Assembly: GCA_902578265.1 (NCBI GenBank)
Contig: CACHCA010000003.1
Span: 62,001-126,000, forward strand
Length of the DNA stretch: 64,000 nucleotides
Origin: an uncultured Pelagibacteraceae bacterium
Lineage (GTDB): Bacteria > Pseudomonadota > Alphaproteobacteria > Pelagibacterales > Pelagibacteraceae
Direction of reading: 5' to 3'
The translations under genes and the position numbers were made by a program. Shown here in pieces: positions 19,030-26,696 of this stretch; the stretch's first letter is position 1; every line of letters begins with the position of its first letter. The notes under the pieces are model-generated. The model saw only the letters and a list, made by a program, of their open reading frames with translations, made no database searches and was not told where the DNA came from.

Positions 19030-19965
19030 ATGAACAAACTAACAAAAGTAGGATTAACTGCTTTAGCTACAACATTAGTTTCTTCAGCTTCATTTGCTGG
19101 TGAAATGAGTGTATCAGGTAGTGCTGCATTATCTTACACTGGTCTTAACACCAATTCTGATGTTAATCCATGGGCTATGGGTGACAGCATCAAGTTTAAT
19201 GGTGGTGGAGACTTAGACAACGGTATGACTGTATCAGTTTACTACGAGTTAGATGGTGGTACTTACGATGACTACAATCTAAAACTTGGTATGGGTGATG
19301 CAGGTACATTATCATTTTCAGGTGCATCAAGCTCTGGAAGTGGTGTTGATAAACTTAAAGATATCGTTCCAAACGCTTACTCTCCAGTTTACGAAGCAAC
19401 TGATGCTACAGACAGTGGTTTAATTGATGCTTCAGGAAACAACCAAACTGGTCAATGGGGATATGATGTATCAGTAGGTAGTGTTGCATTGTCAGCGTCT
19501 TACAACCCAAGAGGAACTGCTCAAGGTGTAGCAGGTGATGCAGAAACTGGTTATGCTATTGTTTACAGTGGCTTAATGGATGGTTTAGAGCTAAGTGCTG
19601 GTTACTTTGACGATGGTAATCAAGCAGAAAACGAAACTTATGGTGTTAAATATTCTATGGGTTCAGTAACTGCTGCTTATCAAGTAACTTCTGTTGATTA
19701 CGAAGCTCAAGCGTCAACTGACGAAGATGCTACACACTATGGTGTTTCGATTGCAGTTAACGAAGATCTTTCAGTAGGTCTTGGTAGACAAGAAATCGAG
19801 TTTGATGGTACTGCTGATGATGAAGTAAACTCAGGTATCTCAGCTTCATACACGATGGGTTCAATTGCTGTAGGTGCTAATATGAATACTTTAGAGTCTA
19901 AAGGTGGATCAGCGACTGCTAAAGATATAGAAGCAACAGTCTTTAACATCTCGTTCTCATTCTAA
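19030..19965 (+). CDS. Outer-membrane porin (Gram-negative porin family)
   Basis: 311 residues. A cleavable signal peptide (about residues 1-23, ending SASFA) is followed by many short amphipathic beta strands rich in Gly, Ser, Asp and Tyr, and the protein ends NISFSF with a terminal Phe, the outer-membrane barrel insertion signal. It should form a trimeric diffusion pore. Codon use is visibly less AT-biased than in its neighbours. It has its own promoter region, a strong ribosome site and an intrinsic terminator, so it is a monocistronic, probably abundant product. Substrate preference cannot be read from sequence. Confidence 0.9.
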   Translation: MNKLTKVGLTALATTLVSSASFAGEMSVSGSAALSYTGLNTNSDVNPWAMGDSIKFNGGGDLDNGMTVSVYYELDGGTYDDYNLKLGMGDAGTLSFSGASSSGSGVDKLKDIVPNAYSPVYEATDATDSGLIDASGNNQTGQWGYDVSVGSVALSASYNPRGTAQGVAGDAETGYAIVYSGLMDGLELSAGYFDDGNQAENETYGVKYSMGSVTAAYQVTSVDYEAQASTDEDATHYGVSIAVNEDLSVGLGRQEIEFDGTADDEVNSGISASYTMGSIAVGANMNTLESKGGSATAKDIEATVFNISFSF

Positions 19966-19987
19966 TCATTTGATAGATTGATTTAAT

Positions 19988-20020
19988 AAGGCCCCTAATT
20001 TATTAGGGGCCTTTTTTTTT
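19988..20020 (+). terminator. Rho-independent terminator of the porin gene
   Basis: A perfect 11-bp stem, AAGGCCCCTAA (19988-19998) pairing with TTAGGGGCCTT (20003-20013), with a TTTA loop and a run of nine T (20012-20020). It is the strongest hairpin in the window. Its right arm contains the stop codon of the convergent ThiE-like gene, so that gene ends inside the terminator. Confidence 0.96.
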
Positions 20021-20545
20021 CTCAAAATAAGAAATTCCAGCAAAACCTGCTGGATTAATCAACTTAAGTCTTTTAAAGTTTTTTTCATTAATCCCACCTA
20101 ATGCAATATCTTTCATACTAGTTGCTTTTCTTAATTTTAAATATTTAAAAATATCTAATTTTTTATTTTTTTTATCTTTAAATAATGGTGACAGGAATAT
20201 TTCCGTAACATTTTGAATTTCTTTAATTTTGATTTCTTTAATATTATGCGCAGAGCCTAAAATTTTGAAATTTTTTTTTAATCTACCTGAGCCTAAAATT
20301 AAATCTTTGTTACTTGACGAAATATATAAACCGTCAGCCCCAATTTTTTGTGCTAAATATTTATCGTTATTTATATAAAGTTTTCTTCCATTTTTATTAC
20401 AGAAATTACGTAATTCTATTAAAGTTTTTGGCAAAGTTTCTTTGTTTTTATTTCTCCAAATAAAAGATATATTTTTATCTAAATTAATAAGATGAGAATA
20501 ATTAATTTCATTAATGAAATAATATATTTGTAATTTTTTATGCAT
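20003..20545 (-). CDS. Thiamine-phosphate-synthase-like protein (ThiE/TenI fold)
   Basis: 180 residues from the ATG at 20545; a TTG three codons upstream is less likely. The middle, YINNDKYLAQKIGADGLYI, and GSAHNIKEI, LSPLFKDKKNKK and ALGGINEKNFKRL match in order the ThiE blocks for HMP-PP/thiazole binding (NDR..A...GADG, G.S.H, GP.F.T.TK, A.GGI). The N-terminal pyrophosphate-binding segment is not recognisable and several catalytic positions differ, so it may be a TenI-like paralogue rather than a true thiamine-phosphate synthase. Its start codon abuts that of yggS on the other strand. Confidence 0.7.
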   Translation of the reverse strand: MHKKLQIYYFINEINYSHLINLDKNISFIWRNKNKETLPKTLIELRNFCNKNGRKLYINNDKYLAQKIGADGLYISSSNKDLILGSGRLKKNFKILGSAHNIKEIKIKEIQNVTEIFLSPLFKDKKNKKLDIFKYLKLRKATSMKDIALGGINEKNFKRLKLINPAGFAGISYFEKKKGP

Positions 20546-21205
20546 TTTACTCAAAAGAATTTAATTGAAATTAAAGGAAAAATTAAGAATAAAATTGATA
20601 ATCTCAATCTATCTAAATATGAACCAAAGATAATTGCTGTTTCAAAAACTTTCTCTGAACAAGATATTTTACCTTTAATAGAATATGGTCATGTTGAATT
20701 TGGTGAAAATAAAGTTCAAGAAGCTCAATTAAAATGGCCAGCACTAAAAGAAAAGTACAATAACTTAAAATTGCATATGTTGGGTAAGTTGCAAACTAAT
20801 AAAGTTAAGAATGCAGTTGAAGTATTTGATTACATACATTCTCTAGATAATTTAAAACTTGCTAATAAAATTTCTAGTGAAATTCAAAAAAAAGCAAAAA
20901 AGATTAAAATCTTTATTCAAATTAACCTTGGTGATGAGAGTCAAAAGTCAGGAATAAATCCCTCCGATTTAGAGGCTTTTTATAGGCAATGCATTGATTT
21001 AAAGTTAAATATAATTGGAACTATGTGTATACCGCCAGATAATCAGGATCCAAAACCTTTTTTTAAAAATCTACTTGTATTGAATCAGAAAATTAATCTT
21101 TCAGAAATAAGTATGGGAATGACTAATGATTATTTAGATGCTTTAGAATATAAATCAACTTTTTTGAGAATTGGCACTGGGATATTTGGAAAAAGAACTA
21201 GGTAA
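20540..21205 (+). CDS. yggS: YggS/PLPBP pyridoxal-5'-phosphate homeostasis protein
   Basis: 221 residues (E. coli YggS 234). The PLP lysine is in IIAVSKTF near residue 36, and FGENKVQEAQ, HMLGKLQTNK and the C-terminal SMGMTNDYLDAL (phosphate-binding SMGMS equivalent) are all present. The family buffers PLP and affects amino-acid homeostasis but has no known enzymatic activity. It is divergent from the ThiE-like gene with no space between them and converges on the L,D-transpeptidase gene with an 8-bp overlap. Confidence 0.94.
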   Translation: MHFTQKNLIEIKGKIKNKIDNLNLSKYEPKIIAVSKTFSEQDILPLIEYGHVEFGENKVQEAQLKWPALKEKYNNLKLHMLGKLQTNKVKNAVEVFDYIHSLDNLKLANKISSEIQKKAKKIKIFIQINLGDESQKSGINPSDLEAFYRQCIDLKLNIIGTMCIPPDNQDPKPFFKNLLVLNQKINLSEISMGMTNDYLDALEYKSTFLRIGTGIFGKRTR

Positions 21206-21695
21206 TTTTTATTTTTGTATTTTTACGAATTAGTTTATTTAGAATTAAAAAATCTTTTTTTTTAATTGCAATACAACCTTGTGTTGGTAAATAATTTTTT
21301 GTTAAATGTAAAAAAATTGCACTACCCTTGTTTCTGTATGTTTTTTTGTAATTATATTTAATTAGTATAAATAAGTCATATTTGTTGTCTTTTCGAAAAA
21401 GTTTTTCATAACTTATTTTTAAATTTTTTTTAATTTTAATTAATTTATTATAATTCTTACTTTTTGGATCATCACACCATCCCATATTTCTTTTGATTTT
21501 AATTTTCTTAAGTTTAGAAATTGGTTTTATAATTCTATCTTCCCTGTAATAGATATTGCCTAAATTGAATATTCCAATCGGTGTTTTGTTGTCCCCCTCC
21601 TTTTTATTTCTGCTAAATCCATTTTTTCCTACTGAACATCTAAATTTAAAGTCATCAATTAAAAGTGTCTCTTTATTTTTTATAATAATTGTCAT
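21198..21695 (-). CDS. L,D-transpeptidase family protein (YkuD-like)
   Basis: 165 residues. The catalytic block HLTKNYLPTQGCIAIKKKD near residues 129-147 has the His and the Cys of YkuD-type transpeptidases; SVGKNGFSRNKKEGDNKTPIG in the N-terminal half is the usual substrate-side strand. Such enzymes make 3-3 peptidoglycan cross-links or anchor proteins. There is no signal peptide or TM segment, as in the COG3786 branch, so the route to the periplasm is unclear. It starts 11 bp from the divergent regulator gene. Confidence 0.85.
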   Translation of the reverse strand: MTIIIKNKETLLIDDFKFRCSVGKNGFSRNKKEGDNKTPIGIFNLGNIYYREDRIIKPISKLKKIKIKRNMGWCDDPKSKNYNKLIKIKKNLKISYEKLFRKDNKYDLFILIKYNYKKTYRNKGSAIFLHLTKNYLPTQGCIAIKKKDFLILNKLIRKNTKIKIT

Positions 21696-21706
21696 ATTTT
21701 ATAAAA

Positions 21707-22267
21707 ATGAGTCCAAAAATATTAATTATTTTTGAGTATCAAATTTTATTTGAAATATTAGACGAAATTCAGAAAAGTTTAAATTTTAAAATAATTAAAT
21801 GTAATAAAAATGAATATAAAAATATTCAATTTGATCCAAAAATTGACTACCTTGTAATTTCTAAAAAAAATATTAATGGTGTGAAAAATCTTTTAGTTCT
21901 AGAAGATAAAATAGTAAAATTAGAGAAATTACTTGAAATTATCAATATAAATTTTTTAAAAAATAAATTTTTCAAACAATCAAATATAAGAATTGGTAAA
22001 TATAATTTAGATTTAAATTCTAGAATTATTTCTTTTAAAGATAAAAATTTAGATTTAACTGAAAGAGAAACAAATTTGATAATTTTCATTAATGATAAAA
22101 AAAATGTAACTATAAAAGATTTACAAAAAAGTGTCTGGGATTATTCGCCAGATTTAGAGACTCATACAGTTGAGACTCATATCTATAGATTAAGAAAAAA
22201 AATGAGCGATTTTTTTGGTGACGAAAATTTTATATTAAATAATAAAAATGGTTATTCGATTCATTAA
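21707..22267 (+). CDS. OmpR-type winged-helix regulator with degenerate receiver
   Basis: 186 residues from the ATG at 21707 (a TTG at 21689 would add six). The C-terminal half (from about residue 95) is an OmpR/PhoB DNA-binding domain: LDLTERETNLIIF, the recognition-helix region THTVETHIYRLRKKM and the terminal NKNGYSIH wing. The N-terminal 80 residues resemble a shortened receiver, but the expected phospho-acceptor region reads DYLVISKKN, with no aspartate at the usual place. No histidine kinase is nearby. It may work without phosphorylation. Confidence 0.8.
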   Translation: MSPKILIIFEYQILFEILDEIQKSLNFKIIKCNKNEYKNIQFDPKIDYLVISKKNINGVKNLLVLEDKIVKLEKLLEIININFLKNKFFKQSNIRIGKYNLDLNSRIISFKDKNLDLTERETNLIIFINDKKNVTIKDLQKSVWDYSPDLETHTVETHIYRLRKKMSDFFGDENFILNNKNGYSIH

Positions 22268-23194
22268 TTAAATTCTTGCGCCAATAATCTGGATAATTTT
22301 TGAGGACAATTCGGTACCCTTTATAAGACACTCTTTTGTCTTTAAATTATTTATAATACCATGTAAATAGCCAGCAGCGAAAAGATCTCCAGCACCAGTT
22401 AAATCTTTAATTTTTAAATTTGGTTTAGCTTGTATTTCTTCAACTTGTTCATTGTCTATTGAAACTGCACCCTTTGAACCTCTTGTGATAATAACATTTT
22501 TTTTTAATTCTTTAGAAAATGAAATAGCTTCATCAAAATTTTTTGCATCTATCAAAGATAAAATCTCTTGTTCATTAGCAAAAATTACATCTAAATGATT
22601 TTTTACTAAATCTAAAAAATGAGGCTTATGTCTTTCAACACAAAACTGATCTGATAAAGACATGGCAACTTTTTTTGAATGGGTGATTGCTTTATCAAAA
22701 GCCTTTTTCGGACTTCCTTCATCCCATAAATAACCCTCTAAAAAAATCATATCTGCATTTCTAATTTCGTCTTCTTTAATATCATTATCGTCAATTTTTC
22801 CTGCAGTTCCTAAATAAGTGCACATTGTTCTTTCAGAGTCTGGTGTAATTAAAATTAAGCAAGATCCTGTTGGAATTTTTTCGATTTTCTTTTTATATAA
22901 ATATTTAACTTTTTCTTTTTTCATGCCATCCTCATATTTTTGACCCAATTCATCATCACTTATTTTTCCAATAAATCCAACTTCATTTCCTAGTTGTGAT
23001 AAACCCACAATAGAATTAGCGACAGAACCACCTGAAACAGTTTGCTCTATCTTTAATGATGATAGTAAATTTTTGAATTCTGTTTCATCAACTAATTTCA
23101 TTGTGCTCTTTGTAAGAGAATGCTTTGTTAAGAACTTATCTGTCACTTTACAAAGTATATCGACGATAGCATTTCCAATTCCTAAAATTTTCAT
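22268..23194 (-). CDS. PfkB-family carbohydrate/adenosine kinase
   Basis: 308 residues. The ribokinase-fold signatures are intact: GGSVANSIVGLSQLG near residue 56 and the C-terminal DLTGAGDLFAAGYLHG near 265 with the catalytic Asp and anion hole GAGD. Alphaproteobacterial relatives are annotated as adenosine kinase or sugar kinase; the substrate cannot be settled from sequence. It shares one base with nth and directly abuts the convergent regulator gene. It is the last gene of a sulfotransferase-dapB-nth-kinase operon. Confidence 0.9.
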   Translation of the reverse strand: MKILGIGNAIVDILCKVTDKFLTKHSLTKSTMKLVDETEFKNLLSSLKIEQTVSGGSVANSIVGLSQLGNEVGFIGKISDDELGQKYEDGMKKEKVKYLYKKKIEKIPTGSCLILITPDSERTMCTYLGTAGKIDDNDIKEDEIRNADMIFLEGYLWDEGSPKKAFDKAITHSKKVAMSLSDQFCVERHKPHFLDLVKNHLDVIFANEQEILSLIDAKNFDEAISFSKELKKNVIITRGSKGAVSIDNEQVEEIQAKPNLKIKDLTGAGDLFAAGYLHGIINNLKTKECLIKGTELSSKIIQIIGARI

Positions 23195-23847
23195 TAAGGT
23201 TTTTTTGCGATAAATGGTTTTTTTCTGTTAGGATAACAAGAAGTACAAATTTTACAACTCAATCCGTAACAATCTCTTGCTTTACAATATTCTCTACCGT
23301 AATAAATTATTTGTAGATGTAATTTGTTCCAATGTTTTTTTGGAAACAATCTCTTTAGATCATATTCAGTCTGAACTACATTTTTTCCATTTGTTAATCC
23401 CCACCTTTGAGCAAGCCTATGAATATGAGTATCAATAGGAAAAGCTGGGTGACCAAAGCCTTGAGACATTACAACACCAGCTGTTTTATGTCCAACACCA
23501 GGTAATTTTTCGAGTTCTTCAAAAGTTTTGGGTACTTTGCTTTTATAATCTTCTACCAGTATTTTTGATAAATTATAAATACTTTTTGCTTTAATTCTGA
23601 AAATACCAATTTTTTTAATTAAAGTTTCTATTTTTTTTCTTCCTAATTTCACAAAATGCTCTGGTTTGTGATATTTAGGGTAAATGTTTTTAGTTACATT
23701 ATTTACATTTACATCTGTACATTGTGCAGAAAGTAGAACTGATATTAATAGAGTAAATACATTTCGACTTTCGAGTGGAACTTTAATACTTGGATAAGTT
23801 TTATTTAGTATCCTTTGTATAATTTTTGCTCGTTGAATTTCATTCAT
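23194..23847 (-). CDS. nth: Endonuclease III (DNA glycosylase/AP lyase)
   Basis: 217 residues from the ATG at 23847, the usual length (E. coli 211); a longer reading from 23907 would overlap dapB needlessly. The helix-hairpin-helix LEKLPGVGHKTAGVV carries the catalytic Lys, the catalytic Asp is in FPIDTHIHRLAQRWG, and the 4Fe-4S cysteines end the protein (CKARDCYGLSCKICTSC). It removes oxidised pyrimidines. The start shares one base with the dapB stop. Confidence 0.96.
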   Translation of the reverse strand: MNEIQRAKIIQRILNKTYPSIKVPLESRNVFTLLISVLLSAQCTDVNVNNVTKNIYPKYHKPEHFVKLGRKKIETLIKKIGIFRIKAKSIYNLSKILVEDYKSKVPKTFEELEKLPGVGHKTAGVVMSQGFGHPAFPIDTHIHRLAQRWGLTNGKNVVQTEYDLKRLFPKKHWNKLHLQIIYYGREYCKARDCYGLSCKICTSCYPNRKKPFIAKKP

Positions 23848-24629
23848 TATTTGAAATTCATTAAGTCTCTCATAGAATACAAACCAGGTTTTTTCTTCAT
23901 TAACCAATTAGCAGCTGTAAGTGCGCCTTCAGAATAAAGCGCTCTATCAAAAGCCTCATGATTAAGTCTTATTATTTCTTTCCCACTAGAAAATAAAACC
24001 TCATGTTCACCAATAATTTTACCTTTTCTAACCGAATTAAAATTTATTTTTTTTCCGTAAGGAAATTTTTTTTTATTAAGATATTTTTTACCCATAATTC
24101 CATACAAATTTTTATTTTTCCCTATCGCGATGCCCTGACCTAACATTAATGCTGTACCAGAAGGATGATCTTTTTTAAATTTATGATGAGCTTCAAAAAC
24201 TTTACTTAGAAAATTATTACCTAAAGATTTTGATGCAATTTCGGTCAAATACATCAAAAGATTAATCCCAAGACTCATATTTCCAGCCTTGAGAATTGGA
24301 ATTTTTTTTGAAATTTTTTTTATTATATTTTCCTCTTTTAAAGTGAAACCCGTAGTCCCAATTATTACTCTTTTATTTTGTTTTGCAGCAATATTCAGAA
24401 CTTCGAGCGTACATTTTGGAACTGTAAAATCTATTATAACATCACTCTTTTTAAAAGTTTCTGAACTATTTAATCTTGGTAATATGCCTGAGATTTTTTT
24501 CCTTAGGACCTTATTTTCTGTAAGGCTATTTATTTTAAATCTTTTATCTTTATAAGCAGACCTGATAAGTTGCTGTCCCATTCTACCTAGACATCCTGTG
24601 ATCGTTAAATTTATCTTTCTAGTTTTCAT
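23847..24629 (-). CDS. dapB: 4-hydroxy-tetrahydrodipicolinate reductase
   Basis: 260 residues (E. coli 273). The NAD(P)-binding GCLGRMGQQLI is at residues 13-23, GTTGF lies near 94, and the catalytic/substrate motif EAHHKFKKDHPSGTA is near 145. It serves lysine and diaminopimelate synthesis, feeding peptidoglycan. It overlaps the upstream sulfotransferase gene by 11 bp and nth by one base. Confidence 0.97.
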   Translation of the reverse strand: MKTRKINLTITGCLGRMGQQLIRSAYKDKRFKINSLTENKVLRKKISGILPRLNSSETFKKSDVIIDFTVPKCTLEVLNIAAKQNKRVIIGTTGFTLKEENIIKKISKKIPILKAGNMSLGINLLMYLTEIASKSLGNNFLSKVFEAHHKFKKDHPSGTALMLGQGIAIGKNKNLYGIMGKKYLNKKKFPYGKKINFNSVRKGKIIGEHEVLFSSGKEIIRLNHEAFDRALYSEGALTAANWLMKKKPGLYSMRDLMNFK

Positions 24630-25461
24630 ATTTAAAGAATTTTAAGTCATTTTTATAATATTCGTTCATTTTTTTTATCATGCTCTCATCAAGATTTTTT
24701 TTCCAATCATTCTCTGGTCCTTGATAAAAAAATTTTATTTTTCTATTATCTTTTAAAGAATATACGTTTTCACCAAACTTACCTGCATTTTCTATACTTT
24801 GAAGACTTTTAAAGTTAGTTGTATCGATAGCATTTTTAAGTTTATTTTGATCAATTTTATTATCAAATCTCATTAAAGTATTTACAAAAACTACTAGTTT
24901 TTCAAAAGTTTGAGATGGATTTTTAACCATATCCTCGTATCTAATTATTAATCTTCGAAAAGACTTGTTGTTTAACCAAGATTGGTAATTAATTCTCCAA
25001 GAGTTAACAATATTAGTTTTTGCATAGTTTTTTAGATGTGGGTAATCTTGTAATACCTTATTTTCATCCTGCATAAATTTTAATGCTTGGTCATATGAAT
25101 CTAGGTCATTATGATTTTTAACTGAAGTTATAACATTTCGAGGATCTCTAATTATATAGATAACCCCTAGAGAATACTCAGGCTTAGTGAAATCATTTCC
25201 AAAAGCAGTGATTAAAGAATTATGAGTTTTTAAAAACTTCACTTTTTTTTGATCACGAATATTCTTTTGAGACGTTTCCCAATGTTTATGAATCTCACCT
25301 TGTTTAACTTCTTCCTTAAAAAATTGTTTATTTGGATAGTCTTCTATTAAATTTAACTTGTTAATATCAAAAATTCCATTTTCACAAAAATAGTATGCGG
25401 CTAGAAAAGATCTGACCCAAGTATTTCCACTTTTTGGATATGAGGCAATCCAGATAATCAT
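24619..25461 (-). CDS. Sulfotransferase domain protein
   Basis: 280 residues. The 5'-phosphosulfate loop YPKSGNTW (residues 8-15) and the 3'-phosphate-binding stretch IYIIRDPRNVITS near 105 are typical of PAPS-dependent sulfotransferases of the cytosolic/heparan type (Sulfotransfer_1). There is no signal peptide. The acceptor is unknown; marine bacteria use such enzymes on lipids, polysaccharides or small metabolites. It heads an operon with dapB and nth, which gives little clue to its role. Confidence 0.87.
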   Translation of the reverse strand: MIIWIASYPKSGNTWVRSFLAAYYFCENGIFDINKLNLIEDYPNKQFFKEEVKQGEIHKHWETSQKNIRDQKKVKFLKTHNSLITAFGNDFTKPEYSLGVIYIIRDPRNVITSVKNHNDLDSYDQALKFMQDENKVLQDYPHLKNYAKTNIVNSWRINYQSWLNNKSFRRLIIRYEDMVKNPSQTFEKLVVFVNTLMRFDNKIDQNKLKNAIDTTNFKSLQSIENAGKFGENVYSLKDNRKIKFFYQGPENDWKKNLDESMIKKMNEYYKNDLKFFKYEN

Positions 25462-25532
25462 GTTTATTTATTAAACTAGGTATTAATTATTTCAACTTAA
25501 ATATTATTTTTGATGAACTAAAGTTGAATTTG

Positions 25533-26669
25533 CTAACTTTTCCAAAAATCTTTTGCCTTTTGAAAAAATTTTTTGATACTTGGGTTTGATTTATCATTTT
25601 CTATTTCCCTAAATTTTTCTAAAAGACTTCTTTGTTCTTTATTTAAATACACTGGGACTTCAGTTTTAATTTGAACGTATAAATCTCCAAAATCTCCCCT
25701 ACGCATAAAAGGCATTCCTTTACCTTTTAACCTAAATTGTTTACCATCTTGAGTTCCATCAGGTATTTTTATTTTTGCTTTTTTACCATCTATTGTTGGT
25801 ATCTCTATTGTTGTACCAAGTGCTGCGTCTGCTATTGAAATTGGAAACTCAAAGAATAAATTTACATCTGACCTTTTAAATAACTCATGAGATTTTACAT
25901 TTATAAATAAATATAAATCACCACTAGCACCACCCCTCGTCCCTGCTTCACCTTTGCCAGCAAGTCTTATTCTTGTCCCGTCATCTACTCCCTTTGGTAT
26001 TGTGACAGACACTTTTTTTAAAGTTTGAGTGTTTCCTTGTCCATTACAGTCTGAGCAAGGATTGGTTATTTCTTCCCCACTTCCGGTACATTGCGGACAT
26101 GTTTGTTGGACTGTAAAAAAACCTTGATTAGATCTTACTCTACCGTTTCCTCCGCAGTAAGTGCATCTATCAGGACTAGACCCAGGTTTAGATCCGTTTC
26201 CCTTGCATGTACTACATTTTTCCGATGTCGAAAATTGTATATTCTGTTTTTTACCTGCGTAAGCTTCTTCTAATGTAATCGATAAATCATATCTTAGATC
26301 TGATCCTCTATTGTTTGAACTTCTTCCTCTAGAACTTCTTCTTCCACCTCCGAAGTCTCCAAAAAAATCTTCAAATATGTCCGAAAAATCCGCACCACTG
26401 AAACCTCCAAAACCTCCAAATCCACCTTGTCCACCACCACCATTTTCAAAGGCAGCATGACCAAAATTATCGTAATTTTCTTTTTTAGATTTATCAGAAA
26501 GAATGCCATAAGCTTCACTTGCTTCTTTAAACTTTTCTTCAGCTCCCTTATCACCTGGATTTTTATCTGGATGATATTTTACAGCTAACTTTCTATATGC
26601 AGATTTTAATTCTTCAGGGGATGCGCTTTTATTTACGCCGAGGACATCATAATAATCTCTTTTTGCCAT
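25533..26669 (-). CDS. dnaJ: Chaperone DnaJ
   Basis: 378 residues (E. coli 376). The J domain has HPD in YHPDKNPGD near residue 33; a Gly/Phe-rich linker, four CxxCxGxG zinc repeats ([32 protein letters not shown]; about residues 152-213) and the C-terminal substrate domain follow. It delivers clients to DnaK and stimulates its ATPase. It lies 27 bp after dnaK on the same strand. Confidence 0.98.
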   Translation of the reverse strand: MAKRDYYDVLGVNKSASPEELKSAYRKLAVKYHPDKNPGDKGAEEKFKEASEAYGILSDKSKKENYDNFGHAAFENGGGGQGGFGGFGGFSGADFSDIFEDFFGDFGGGRRSSRGRSSNNRGSDLRYDLSITLEEAYAGKKQNIQFSTSEKCSTCKGNGSKPGSSPDRCTYCGGNGRVRSNQGFFTVQQTCPQCTGSGEEITNPCSDCNGQGNTQTLKKVSVTIPKGVDDGTRIRLAGKGEAGTRGGASGDLYLFINVKSHELFKRSDVNLFFEFPISIADAALGTTIEIPTIDGKKAKIKIPDGTQDGKQFRLKGKGMPFMRRGDFGDLYVQIKTEVPVYLNKEQRSLLEKFREIENDKSNPSIKKFFQKAKDFWKS

Positions 26670-26696
26670 TTAATACCCCGGACAGATATATGTATG

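Noticed and set aside
23848-23907. Longer nth start overlapping dapB
   Set aside because: The added 20 residues lie in the dapB coding end; the ATG at 23847 gives the normal family length and a TAATG junction with dapB.
26294-26554. 86-codon open frame inside dnaJ
   Set aside because: It is an out-of-frame reading of the Gly/Phe-rich dnaJ region with no recognisable protein features.
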